Shown here piece after piece: positions 36,102 to 44,128 of a stretch of DNA of 64,000 nucleotides. Numbering within the stretch: position 1 is the first letter of the stretch; the number at the start of each line of letters is the position of its first letter. The position numbers and the translations under genes were made by a program. A model generated the notes under the pieces. The model had not been told where the DNA came from. It saw only the letters and a list, made by a program, of their open reading frames with translations, and did no database searches. Location: assembly GCF_000381365.1 (NCBI RefSeq), contig NZ_KB905466.1:2902821-2966820 (forward strand), given 5' to 3'. This DNA is from Bacteroides salyersiae WAL 10018 = DSM 18765 = JCM 12988. Its GTDB lineage: Bacteria > Bacteroidota > Bacteroidia > Bacteroidales > Bacteroidaceae.

Positions 36102-36644
36102 CTATTTCTCCAGTTTGCGGCGTATGCGGCTAATGGTTTCCGGTGTAACCCCTAAGAATGAAGCGATGTTTTTCAAAGGAACTACTTCTGTCAAGTTCCT
36201 GTATCGTATTTCAGGCGTACAATATGAATCAAGTAATCGTTCATATACCATTTCAAATAGACTCTCCGCCACATGCCTTCCGAATCGTTGAGTTTTCATA
36301 TCCGTTTCCCAATATTCAATAATGTCATGACGGGATATTTCATGTACAGAGCAATCTGTTATAGCTTGAATATTCACTAATGATAAACTACCTTTCATAA
36401 AAGAAGAATAGTCACAAATAAATTCATCCGTAAAAGAGTATCCTACAATATGTTCTTCTCCTTCCTTATCTATATATGTATATTGGAATGTACCGTTTTC
36501 TACCCACCCGGCAAAACGTTCTATTTCATTCTGACGGATAAAGAAATTTTTTTTGCGGTATATACGTTGCTTCCCTTTTTCATGAAATAAATCTTTTACG
36601 AGGGAATAGTCTAAATTGTCGAGGTATGAATTAAAATCTTTCAT
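36102..36644 (-). CDS. Crp/Fnr family transcription regulator (second of pair)
   Basis: 180 aa. Cyclic-nucleotide-binding-like beta barrel (about 20-115, RIYRKKNFFIRQNEIERFAGWVENGTFQY in pieces; HIVGYSFTDEFI) and a C-terminal helix-turn-helix (LKNIASFLGVTPETISRIRRKLEK). No Fnr-type cysteine cluster. Starts 9 bp after the upstream paralogue, so the two are cotranscribed. The ligand is unknown. Confidence 0.92.
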   Translation of the reverse strand: MKDFNSYLDNLDYSLVKDLFHEKGKQRIYRKKNFFIRQNEIERFAGWVENGTFQYTYIDKEGEEHIVGYSFTDEFICDYSSFMKGSLSLVNIQAITDCSVHEISRHDIIEYWETDMKTQRFGRHVAESLFEMVYERLLDSYCTPEIRYRNLTEVVPLKNIASFLGVTPETISRIRRKLEK

Positions 36645-36653
36645 TGTCGTAAG

Positions 36654-37244
36654 CTATTTATTCAGTCCACGGCGTATGCGACTGATTGTTTCCGGTGTGA
36701 CTTGCAAGAAAGAGGCAATCTCCTTTAACGTAATGTACTCTTGAATATCGGGGCATCTATTCAATAAGTCAAGATACAGTTCTGCCGTGGTCTTGCAGTA
36801 CATATCTATTAATCTATGATACATTAATAAGTATGATTGTTCAATAAGAGTACATTTTACTTGCATGGTTTCTACATTTGTGGCAAAGAATTCCTCTACT
36901 TTTAAATAGGGTATATAACAAATCTTTGTATCGCAAACGGCTTCAATTGTTACTAATGACGGTTGATTAGGTGCTATAAGTGTGCATAAACTTCCTGCAA
37001 ATTCTCCGGAGAAAGTATATCCTACTATGTGTATATTTCCTTTTTCATCCACACGAGTATATCTCAATAAGCCGTGTTCGATATAAGCTCCTCGATGATT
37101 CACTTTGCCTTGAATAGTGAATTGTTCACCCTTTTTGAGTTCGATATAAGTGCCATGTTCCAAAATGAACTGCTTTAGCTGTTCTAATTTCGAATGGTTG
37201 GCATATTGTGAGTTAAAATCTTCCATACTATAAACTAATTGCAA
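36654..37244 (-). CDS. Crp/Fnr family transcription regulator (first of pair)
   Basis: 196 aa, same layout as the next gene: effector barrel (GTYIELKKGEQFTIQGKVNHRGAYIEHGLLRY in pieces; HIVGYTFSGEFAGSL), long dimer helix, and helix-turn-helix LKEIASFLQVTPETISRIRRGLNK. The recognition helices of the pair are almost identical while the barrels have diverged, which suggests the same DNA sites but different signals. Confidence 0.93.
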   Translation of the reverse strand: MQLVYSMEDFNSQYANHSKLEQLKQFILEHGTYIELKKGEQFTIQGKVNHRGAYIEHGLLRYTRVDEKGNIHIVGYTFSGEFAGSLCTLIAPNQPSLVTIEAVCDTKICYIPYLKVEEFFATNVETMQVKCTLIEQSYLLMYHRLIDMYCKTTAELYLDLLNRCPDIQEYITLKEIASFLQVTPETISRIRRGLNK

Positions 37245-37419
37245 TTAAAATATAGAATAATCTCGTGAGTTGTTCTCTTAAAAAGCAAAAATAGATTCCT
37301 GACTTTATCAAAACATCTTCCTCCCTTTTTATAAATCCATTTTATTGTGAGTTTAGTTTATGCTTTTGTATATATATCCAAAACGAACTAAACTTATTTC
37401 TATTGACTGAAAGTATATG

Positions 37420-37456
37420 CTGGCGAAAAGAAAAAAAGTATTCTTCTTTTCGCCAG
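37420..37456 (+). terminator. Hairpin between regulator pair and DUF1016 gene
   Basis: CTGGCGAAAAGAA pairs with TTCTTTTCGCCAG-type arm ending at 37456, followed on the plus strand by TTTTTAGG. The stem is also placed to end the minus-strand DUF1016 transcript. Confidence 0.5.
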
Positions 37457-37473
37457 TTTTTAGGTTTGTTGTT

Positions 37474-38613
37474 CTAATAGTTTGAAGAAGAAATGAACTC
37501 CTTTATTTCTTCTTCGGTTGGAAGCTCTATCCTATACTTCTGTACAAAGATATTTGGGTCTAACCCGGCAGTGGCATACTTTACTAATGTATCTCCCTTT
37601 TCGGTGCAGAGCAAAATACCGATAGGCGGGTTATCATCCGGCTGCATCACTTCTGCTTTAAAATAGTTCAGATACATATTTAGTTGCGAAGCATACTCAT
37701 GGTGGAACTTGTCTATCTTCAATTCTACAATAACATGACATTTCAAAATACGATGATAGAACACAAGGTCGGCAAAGAAATAATCTTCATCAATCAAGAT
37801 GCGTTTTTGCCGGGCTTCAAAGCAGAAGCCATGTCCCATTTCCAATAGGAAGCGTTGCAAGTTGTCAAGAATGGATTGTTCCAAATCGTTTTCCGTCACT
37901 AATGCACGTTCATTCAACCCTAAGAATTCCAAAGTAACAGGTGTATTGATAACATCTTTAGGTTGTAATAAGGTTGCTTGTTGCTGGACTAAAGCGGAGA
38001 GAGCTTCTTTGTTTTTGGATAGTCCGCTACGTTCGTAATATAAAGATGCGATTTGTCGCTCCAACTCCTTAACAGACCAGCAGCCACGAATAGTTTCCAT
38101 TTCATAGAAAGCACGTTTTACCGGGTTCTCAATTCCCGATATAGTGTTTAAATGGGTGGAAGATAATCTATTGAATAATCTATCAGCCGGAATCATCCAT
38201 GTTTCGGTTTGTGGGTATTCTGTTGATAGTTTCCAAACGCCATTTTCAGATTCGGCGGTCACCAACCGCCGAATTGGTTCTGTGAATTCGGCGGTCAATG
38301 ACTGCCGAATTTGAATTTGTGATGCAATATATTGTGTAACAGGTCCTTTTAGTTGTGGATAAACAAGGTACAACCGCCTAAATTCACGGAATCTACGTTC
38401 ATTCAGACCTTTTGTTTTCAGTTGTTGTTCCAGCTTCTTCAAGAGTTGTTCACCGTAGGCGGCACGGTCTTCTCCGTTCTGCTCAAATTCTACGATATAG
38501 CACCCCATAAGCCAGTTACGGGAAGTAAGGGCAAGGTTTACAGCGTGTGCGGCTTGTGCCTGCAACGTGTTCTGTATCGTGCTGATATGTTTTACTAATG
38601 CTTCAAAGTTCAT
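37474..38613 (-). CDS. DUF1016 / YhcG-type PDDEXK nuclease
   Basis: 379 aa. The N-terminal DUF1016_N helical domain (SRNWLMGCYIVEFEQNGEDRAAYGEQLL) is followed by a C-terminal PD-(D/E)XK nuclease fold with D282 in FFADLVFYHR and E297/K299 in VIVELKIDKF. Family members accompany restriction-modification and mobile-element loci; the exact substrate is not settled. The linker at about 100-125 carries a 12-residue repeat (IRQSLTAEFTEP, IRRLVTAESENG) encoded by intragenic palindromes. Adjacent to the integrase gene (25 bp), same strand. Confidence 0.92.
   Translation of the reverse strand: MNFEALVKHISTIQNTLQAQAAHAVNLALTSRNWLMGCYIVEFEQNGEDRAAYGEQLLKKLEQQLKTKGLNERRFREFRRLYLVYPQLKGPVTQYIASQIQIRQSLTAEFTEPIRRLVTAESENGVWKLSTEYPQTETWMIPADRLFNRLSSTHLNTISGIENPVKRAFYEMETIRGCWSVKELERQIASLYYERSGLSKNKEALSALVQQQATLLQPKDVINTPVTLEFLGLNERALVTENDLEQSILDNLQRFLLEMGHGFCFEARQKRILIDEDYFFADLVFYHRILKCHVIVELKIDKFHHEYASQLNMYLNYFKAEVMQPDDNPPIGILLCTEKGDTLVKYATAGLDPNIFVQKYRIELPTEEEIKEFISSSNY
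38250..38311. repeat. Two intragenic palindromes in the DUF1016 gene
   Basis: First unit 38250-38274: TTCGGCGGT and ACCGCCGAA with a 5-nt loop. Second unit 38285-38311: AATTCGGC(g)GTCA / TGAC(t)GCCGAATT, one mismatch. The two share TTCGGCGGTCA, with starts 36 bp (12 codons) apart, in frame. Confidence 0.85.
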
Positions 38614-38638
38614 AGTTACAAAGATAAGTCTTTTATGG

Positions 38639-39862
38639 TTAAAACTTTAGTTCGGGTAAGCTGTTTATTGCTTCCTCTTTCAATTTATCCACCGCACGGG
38701 TGTACTTCTCCGTATGCTTCAATCCGCTATGCCCTAAAAGGCTGGCTACGGTTTTGATATTTGCCCCATTGTTCAGAATGTTCACAGCAAACGAATGCCG
38801 GGCACAATGCCAGCTTATATGTTTGTCTATCCCAGCTCTCTTTACCCAACGCTTTACTGATTTACAGCAACTTTCGTAAGTAGGTAAATCGAATATCAAG
38901 CAGTTTTTATCTGCCGGGGTTTCACCAATGATAGACAATAGACCATCATTCAGGGGAATAACCACACCACTACTGGCAGAATGTCCCTTTGTCTTGCTTT
39001 GTTCAAATTTCAATAACCGATTAGCGTAATCCACATTCTTATAGGTAAGGTCTTTTACATCACAGAAGCGCAGACCGCAGTATAAGCAGAAGATAAAAGC
39101 ACGTCTAACATTCGGGTTCTCGTTGTCATAATGGCAAGCCGCCAACTTTTGTATTTCTTCGGGAGAAAGAACATCTTTTCGAAGCATTTGGCTATCCACT
39201 TTACAGGTAACACTTTTGCATGGGTCTTTCAACATTACATCGTGGTCAATCGCATATCGAATAACTTTCTTGAAACGCTGGTAAATGCTTTTAGCACCCT
39301 CACCCACACTTCGGGATTGCAGATAGGTTACAAACTGTTCCATCATTTCTTTGGTGATAAGTTCCGGTTTGATACTAAACTCATTCATGGGGTATTGCTC
39401 TTTTAAGAAGTCTTTAAAACGGCTAAGCGCAATTTGCACCATGCGAATATCTTTCTTGGTATAACTGTTGATATAGGCTTGGAAATAGTCTAAGAAATTG
39501 ACCGTTCTATCTTTTTTCAACCGATAGCCCAACATACTTTCTTTAAATTCCTGCTCACGCTCCGCACGTATCTTTGTGGCAAGCTCCAATGTTTCTTTGT
39601 TCTGCTGGCGTTCCGCAGGGGTACGGGGCTTATCTATCAGATACAGACTAAGGTTTTCTTTTCGCCTGTTATGCTTTACTGCAAACTTGGGTTTACCTTG
39701 CATCTTTCCACTATCATAGTACACTTGATTGCCGTTTTCATCTAATACGGGCTTTTCCTCTCTACCTAAATAATACTCTAAGTAAAGGCTGATTCTACCA
39801 TCCGAGAGCTTATTTTGCTCTAACTTGGGGTTTTCTTTCGTTTTATTTTCTAACTTTGCCAT
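38639..39862 (-). CDS. Tyrosine recombinase (element integrase)
   Basis: 407 aa. The N-terminal Arm/SAM-like domains (NFLDYFQAYINSYTKKDIRMVQIALSRFKDFL) precede the catalytic domain with YCGLRFCDVKDLTY (Arg I), SWHCARHSFAVNIL (H-x-x-R) and LLGHSGLKHTEKYTRAVD (His and the nucleophile Tyr). Bacteroides ICE/NBU type. It lies 245 bp from attR, the normal place for the integrase that acts at this tRNA-Leu site. A decayed relative of its N-terminal region lies at about 42850-43010. Confidence 0.95.
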   Translation of the reverse strand: MAKLENKTKENPKLEQNKLSDGRISLYLEYYLGREEKPVLDENGNQVYYDSGKMQGKPKFAVKHNRRKENLSLYLIDKPRTPAERQQNKETLELATKIRAEREQEFKESMLGYRLKKDRTVNFLDYFQAYINSYTKKDIRMVQIALSRFKDFLKEQYPMNEFSIKPELITKEMMEQFVTYLQSRSVGEGAKSIYQRFKKVIRYAIDHDVMLKDPCKSVTCKVDSQMLRKDVLSPEEIQKLAACHYDNENPNVRRAFIFCLYCGLRFCDVKDLTYKNVDYANRLLKFEQSKTKGHSASSGVVIPLNDGLLSIIGETPADKNCLIFDLPTYESCCKSVKRWVKRAGIDKHISWHCARHSFAVNILNNGANIKTVASLLGHSGLKHTEKYTRAVDKLKEEAINSLPELKF

Positions 39863-39975
39863 TGTTTAGAGGTTTTATCCCGATTTAGGTACCATAACCG
39901 GGTGATTACGCTAAACAGTTGATTTTCTTTTGTTTTCCGATATTGCAAAGGTACAAAAGAAAATGATATTTCAAA

Positions 39976-40001
39976 GTGTACTAAAAGTGTACTGAATAAC
40001 G
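39976..40001 (+). repeat. Right-end direct repeats, candidate integrase arm sites
   Basis: gtgtactaaaa (39976-39986) and gtgtactgaat, then aacg, parallel to the left-end copy at 27302-27326. About 110 bp inside attR. Confidence 0.6.
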
Positions 40002-40107
40002 GAAAATGGGCAAAATATGGCAAAAATAGAGAAAATAGGAAATACTCAAGTGATTGATAATAAGGAAGATAATTTCTTTTATTTTCCTATGATTTCTATG
40101 GCTTGTA

Positions 40108-40121
40108 CCGGGTCTGGGTAC
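40108..40121 (+). other. attR: 14-bp core
   Basis: CCGGGTCTGGGTAC, identical to the tRNA-Leu 3' end at 27238-27251. Marks the right boundary of the element. Confidence 0.9.
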
Positions 40122-40125
40122 TGAA

Positions 40126-40153
40126 GCGGAGAAAGTTGAAAAACTCTCTCCGC
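40126..40153 (+). terminator. Displaced chromosomal terminator of tRNA-Leu
   Basis: AGCGGAGA and TCTCCGCT arms, then a T-rich tail (tttcttttc). In an empty site it would sit directly after the tRNA. A diverged second copy lies at 41838-41867. Confidence 0.75.
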
Positions 40154-40379
40154 TTTTCTTTTCTATCCATCGTAACTCGTTGGTTTGCTGATATATTAAG
40201 TCAAGTACTTTGTTATAAGAATTGGTTCGGTATATACTATAGAACTCTTCTTCTAAAGAAGAAAAATGAAAGGTAGGGGTATGGATGTATTTTATGCTTA
40301 ACTGAAATTCGCAATTATCTTTATTAATATTTCGTAATGAAAAAAAAACTAATTATTTTTGCATAAAATAAATCTAATT

Positions 40380-40973
40380 ATGGGAGTTTACGATGACGAT
40401 TTAGAATCAGAAGCTATTGCTAAATGTGCAAAAGCACTTTCTTTGATTGAGAATAATGCAAAGGTAAGAGTAATTAAACACTTGCTGGATAGATTTGAAC
40501 TAATAGAGACAAATAATGCTATAAGTTCTATTTCTAATCAAGCTAATGTCTCCAATTTGACACCTACCACTTTTGCCCAAATTGAATCACACATACCACA
40601 CTCTCAAGAAGTGGTGGAAGTCGATAACTGTGAGCCAGATGTTCCTTCAATATATGAGCTAATGACTAAAGGATTTGCGAAAAGTGAAATGGATATTTTA
40701 TTATTAGTTTTTTATTTTAAATCTAATAAAGGTACTCAACCAGTTGAGAGATTAGCTTTGATAGATGGTTATAAAGAATATGATATTCATACGCCTACAC
40801 GAACTAAAAATTTATCTTCAGCACTTAATAATTTGCTTAAAGCAGAATATATTACAGCACTAAATAAAACTAAATTTTCCATTACCTCCAAGGGAAAAGA
40901 ACAAATTTCATTAATTGCTTTAGGAAAGTCTGTGACAAGAACTAAGAAGAAGTCTCTTTCTAAGAAAAAATAA
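40380..40973 (+). CDS. Winged-helix-like protein, first of a two-gene cassette
   Basis: 197 aa from ATG 40380. Residues 1-45 are helical and acidic (MGVYDDDLESEAIAKCAKALSL). A low-complexity linker follows (about 50-95, Asn/Ser/Thr-rich). The C-terminal half looks like a winged helix (KSEMDILLLVFYFKSNKGTQPVERLALI, TRTKNLSSALNNLLKAEYI, KFSITSKGKEQISLI), ending in a Lys-rich tail. No family recognised. Four bp before the next gene, so translationally coupled. Strongly AT-rich compared with the chromosome. Confidence 0.75.
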   Translation: MGVYDDDLESEAIAKCAKALSLIENNAKVRVIKHLLDRFELIETNNAISSISNQANVSNLTPTTFAQIESHIPHSQEVVEVDNCEPDVPSIYELMTKGFAKSEMDILLLVFYFKSNKGTQPVERLALIDGYKEYDIHTPTRTKNLSSALNNLLKAEYITALNKTKFSITSKGKEQISLIALGKSVTRTKKKSLSKKK

Positions 40974-40977
40974 TCTT

Positions 40978-41712
40978 ATGGATTTGAATACACAGTCATT
41001 GTTGTATGCAATTTGTCGTGAATATGCTAAAAAAATAGATAAAGCATCGGCCTTTATATGGTTGCACTATAAAATGTTTCCAGATGGCTGTGATATAAAA
41101 ATGATAAATAAATATTTTGAGGCTTGTGATTTGCCTAAATACAATCCAACATACCTAAAAAATGATTTGAGAAAATCAAAGGGTATTATTGCAGGTAAAA
41201 CTATTGGGACATATAAACCAAATCGTGAGCTAATTGAAAAATTGGATGCTCAATTCTGTGATTTGATATTAAAAGATGAAACAATTATTTCTGATGATAG
41301 AATTATTCCTAAAATATTATATGAAGAAACAAGGGGGTATATTGAATGTCTTTGTAAACAAATAAATGCGAGTTATGAATATAATATCTATGACGGGTGT
41401 GCTATTCTTATGCGAAGATTATTAGAAATATTACTCATTCATTCTTACGAAGCTATTGGTAAAATAGGACTAATACAAGAAGCCAGCGGAGAGTATAAAG
41501 GGTTGAGTTATATAATTAACTATACCTTAAGCAATAAACCTTTTTCTTTAGCAAAAGAGAGTCAAGAATTATTGGACACTTTTAGGCAGCTTGGAAATTT
41601 CTCTGCACATAAAATTCAATATAATGCTAAAAGAAAATATATTGACGATGTTAAGGTGGTATATCGTTTGACAATGGAAGAGCTATTGTATATTTCGAAA
41701 ATGAAAAAATAA
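40978..41712 (+). CDS. DUF4145/HEPN-like protein, second of the cassette
   Basis: 244 aa. The N-terminal part is winged-helix-like (ASAFIWLHYKMFPDGCDIKMINKYFEACDL). The C-terminal half matches the DUF4145/HEPN style: YNIYDGCAILMRRLLEILLIHSYEAIGK and LLDTFRQLGNFSAHKIQYNAKR, with the typical GNxSAH motif near an arginine. HEPN-like folds often serve as RNases in defence and toxin systems. Activity here is inferred only from that resemblance. No immunity-like third gene is present. Confidence 0.72.
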   Translation: MDLNTQSLLYAICREYAKKIDKASAFIWLHYKMFPDGCDIKMINKYFEACDLPKYNPTYLKNDLRKSKGIIAGKTIGTYKPNRELIEKLDAQFCDLILKDETIISDDRIIPKILYEETRGYIECLCKQINASYEYNIYDGCAILMRRLLEILLIHSYEAIGKIGLIQEASGEYKGLSYIINYTLSNKPFSLAKESQELLDTFRQLGNFSAHKIQYNAKRKYIDDVKVVYRLTMEELLYISKMKK

Positions 41713-41825
41713 TCAGATTATATTGTTGTAAGATAAGATTGGTGATTATGGATTTGGTATCCAAGATTTTAATTCATAAATTAGGTCCAAATCATGTAGG
41801 AATTGGTTCGAGAACAGAACGGTCA

Positions 41826-41890
41826 AGGGTACTGAAGCGGACAAAATTGAATTATTCAGTTTGTCCGTTTTTTCTTTTCTTCTTAACTTA
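41826..41890 (+). repeat. Degenerate second copy of the post-tRNA flank
   Basis: GGGTACTGAAGCGGA..AAA.TTGAA followed by a hairpin (CGGACAAA at 41838-41845, TTTGTCCG at 41860-41867), TTTCTTTTCT, TAACT and TTGGTT, aligning with 40116-40180. Marks an older right boundary for the two-gene cassette. Confidence 0.75.
41838..41872 (+). terminator. Terminator after the two-gene cassette
   Basis: CGGACAAA/TTTGTCCG stem followed by TTTTTTCTTTTC. Homologous to the displaced tRNA terminator at 40126-40153. Confidence 0.7.
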
Positions 41891-41956
41891 TTGGTTGGGG
41901 ATCAAGGATCCATAAGCAAAAACGGATCAACGTAAAAACCTGAGGGATTTTCTTTT

Positions 41957-42142
41957 TTAAGCATACAACATTTTCAGTCTATATAAAAAGAAAGCCTTAT
42001 CTTTTACGCCTCTGAACTGTGCCCTAAACGCTTTGATCTTAGCATTGAACGATTCCGCCGCTGCATTGGTTGCCCTCCTTTCAAAGAAATTGATAATATT
42101 CAGATAGTGAGTCTGAATGGATCGTGCCAAAAACTTTTCCAA
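41957..42142 (-). pseudogene. C-terminal fragment of an ISL3-like transposase
   Basis: About 50 meaningful residues: THYLNIINFFERRATNAAAESFNAKIKAF, then FRGVKDKAFFLYRLKMLYA. This is the end of a DDE transposase of the ISL3-like type common in Bacteroides. The DDE catalytic part is missing, cut near 42112-42125 where CPBP protease sequence begins. No intact IS ends are visible. Confidence 0.8.
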
Positions 42143-42640
42143 ACAATAGGATTAGATAAAGGGTTCTTTACAGGAGTGAAATTAGCTCTGTTGAGTGTTT
42201 CGCCTATGCTCCTATATTCTCTCATTTGGGGAACTTGGGATGATTCTATTTCTCTTATGAAGTTATTCAATATAGTGGTTATAGGCGCTTTTTTTGAGGA
42301 GCTTTTTTTTCGAGGATTTCTGTTAGGACAGCTTTTTAGATATGCAAAATGGGGATTCATTCCTGCCGGTTTAATTGTTGCTGTGATTTTTGGATGTGGA
42401 CATTTATACGAAGGGACTGATATTGTATCTTCTATAATGGCAGGACTCGTTACCGGATTGGGAAGTCTGCTCTTCGGCTGGATATTTATAGAGTGTAAGT
42501 ATAATCTGTGGTGTAGCATCTTTTTGCATATGTTTATGAATTTCGCGTGGAGTTCTTTTGCTATTGCTGATAATGGGGCTGTTGGGGATATCACGACTAA
42601 TGTTTTTCGTATTTTAACGGTAGTAATGGCAATAATGTGA
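42107..42640 (+). pseudogene. 5'-truncated CPBP (CAAX-like) membrane protease
   Basis: 177 codons. The CPBP/Abi motifs are present: FFEELFFRGFLLGQLF (EExxxR) and IFGCGHLYEG (His), then a third motif region FLHMFMNFAWSS. The N-terminal one or two membrane helices expected in full-length members are absent, and the first ten or so codons come from the junction with the transposase fragment. It might still be translated from the ATG at 42107, but is best read as a remnant. Confidence 0.75.
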
Positions 42641-43639
42641 ATTGTTATTTATAAAAGAAAAAACAATATTCCATATTATATAACGAAAGTAACTCTATGG
42701 ACTAACAAATAATCTGACATTAGAGAATAAATTAAAAAACTGACAGACAGAAGGAAATACATTCTCTTTCCCAGTTCGTTTAGTCCTTTAGTCTTCAATT
42801 ACTTTCCCGACTTTTTTGAAAGTTGTTTACCGTAGGATGGGATCTATCTTATATCTTATTATTTTCGTAATATTCCTTGTTGCCGTTCTTGTTCAAAACG
42901 GGCTACTCTTGTTTGCCTAAATAATATTCAAATAGAGACTTATCCTCTGTCTAAAAGTTTATTTTACTCTAATTTTGGGAGTCTTTCGTTTTATTTTCTA
43001 TGGTTTGTTGATTACCTACCATCATATACATACAAGTGAAATACATCCCAAGGTTAAAATACGAAACTTCTGAGTGCTTCAAAAATATTATGGCAAAAAA
43101 TTTTCATTTTGTTTGTTGGAGAGCGTCATTTAGTAATGATAAAAAATAACTTAGTATACATTAGGACGTTAGAAGAAACGTACAACTGAAGTTGTTAATT
43201 TGATAAGTACAGGCAGGAACTGTTTTTGGAACCGATGAGAGGCATTCCATACAGAAATACAGATGTAGATGATACTAAATGTTGTATATCAGCGACTTAG
43301 TTGTTCGTTTTGTAACCAAATAAACCGATATTCTTAGCTTGTAAGAATACGTGTTTAATGCTGTGTTAAACGCGTGTTCTTGTCAGCAGGAATAGGCTCC
43401 TTTGCAAACAAAGAACGTATGTTTTGTGGAGAAAGGAACGATGTGTTGAAAACGGGAATTAACAATGTTAAAATCCGACGTGGGATATTCCCACTGTATA
43501 CTATTTGATGATCCGTGAAAACTATTTACGTTTTTCTGTGAATGGTTGTAAGATTAATCGTTCTGTTTCTATGTAATTCATTATTTCCTTCTTTATTGTG
43601 CAAGCAAAATTCTCTGTAAAAAACATCGAAAGTGAATGC
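42641..43639. other. One-kb relic region without an intact gene
   Basis: Holds the decayed integrase fragment (about 42850-43010), a 37-nt G-U-compatible hairpin (43344-43380) and a 15-bp perfect palindrome at 43480-43494 (GTGGGATATTCCCAC). No open frame longer than about 60 codons is convincing. Confidence 0.6.
42850..43010 (-). pseudogene. Decayed 5' end of a tyrosine integrase gene
   Basis: The DNA aligns with the start of the intact integrase gene (about 39700-39860). Shared blocks include ttgccgtt, cgggct, cctaaataata, tattttactctaa/tattttgctctaa and tctttcgttttattttct. Stops and indels break any frame. It implies an earlier related element inserted to the right of the present one. Confidence 0.7.
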
Positions 43640-44128
43640 TTAATCCGCATCTATTTCTTCAAAATCTGCGTGACCGATTGCAGGAAGGAAAATGTCTAAT
43701 ATATCTTTTGTTTTTAATTTTAGACTGTAAGTGTTTTCGCATGGGTGGCAACCTATATAGTCAGTTCTCATGATTTCTTTATCTATCAGTAGCTTTACTT
43801 TATTCGTATTGTCATAAATAAGCCCAAGAATACTAACAGCTCCGGGTGTTGTGGAAAGAAGTCTTTTCATGTCTTCATCGGAAGCGAAAGAAAGATGTGA
43901 ACTATCTATTTGTTTAGCGATGCTTTTCGCTGATAATTTTTTGTTCTCCGAAAGTAGAAGTAGAAAATATTCTTTTTGTTTGTTTACCAAAAACAGATTC
44001 TTGCATGGTGTAACGTTTAACTTTTGTGCTATCATCGTGCCTTCCTCCATTGTCATAATGGGAGAGTGTTCAAGGCTTGTGTAATCAATGCCTAACTTGT
44101 CGAGTGTATGATAGATTTCTGGTTTCAT
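43640..44128 (-). CDS. YbaK/ProX-type aminoacyl-tRNA deacylase
   Basis: 162 aa, a stand-alone editing domain. It hydrolyses mischarged tRNA (Ala- or Cys-tRNA-Pro type). Family features: LDKLGIDYTSLEHSPIMTMEEG at the start, CKNLFLVNKQKEYFLLLL, KKLSAKSIAK (the conserved lysine) and TTPGAVSILGLI. Full length. Confidence 0.9.
   Translation of the reverse strand: MKPEIYHTLDKLGIDYTSLEHSPIMTMEEGTMIAQKLNVTPCKNLFLVNKQKEYFLLLLSENKKLSAKSIAKQIDSSHLSFASDEDMKRLLSTTPGAVSILGLIYDNTNKVKLLIDKEIMRTDYIGCHPCENTYSLKLKTKDILDIFLPAIGHADFEEIDAD

Larger units (their letters stand above)
27252..40121. mobile_element. NBU-like integrative mobilizable element in tRNA-Leu
   Basis: About 12.9 kb between 14-bp direct repeats. 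A tyrosine integrase sits at the right end, with an Xis-like protein, RecA-fold ATPase, primase, MobC and relaxase in the left half. No conjugation (tra) genes are present, so it needs a helper element for transfer. NBU1 is known to use tRNA-Leu with a 14-bp core, which this matches. The left half (28.5-33 kb) is richer in GC than the cargo half (33.6-39.8 kb), suggesting mosaic origin. Confidence 0.9.
39863..40379. other. Integrase leader, attR and displaced tRNA terminator
   Basis: No gene. Contains the arm-like repeats, attR, the hairpin at 40126-40153, and an AT-rich leader before the 40380 gene. Confidence 0.6.

Noticed and set aside
42107..42640. CPBP protease as an intact gene
   Set aside because: The EExxxR and His motifs are intact, but the N-terminal helices are replaced by junction sequence with a transposase fragment, so it was listed as truncated.
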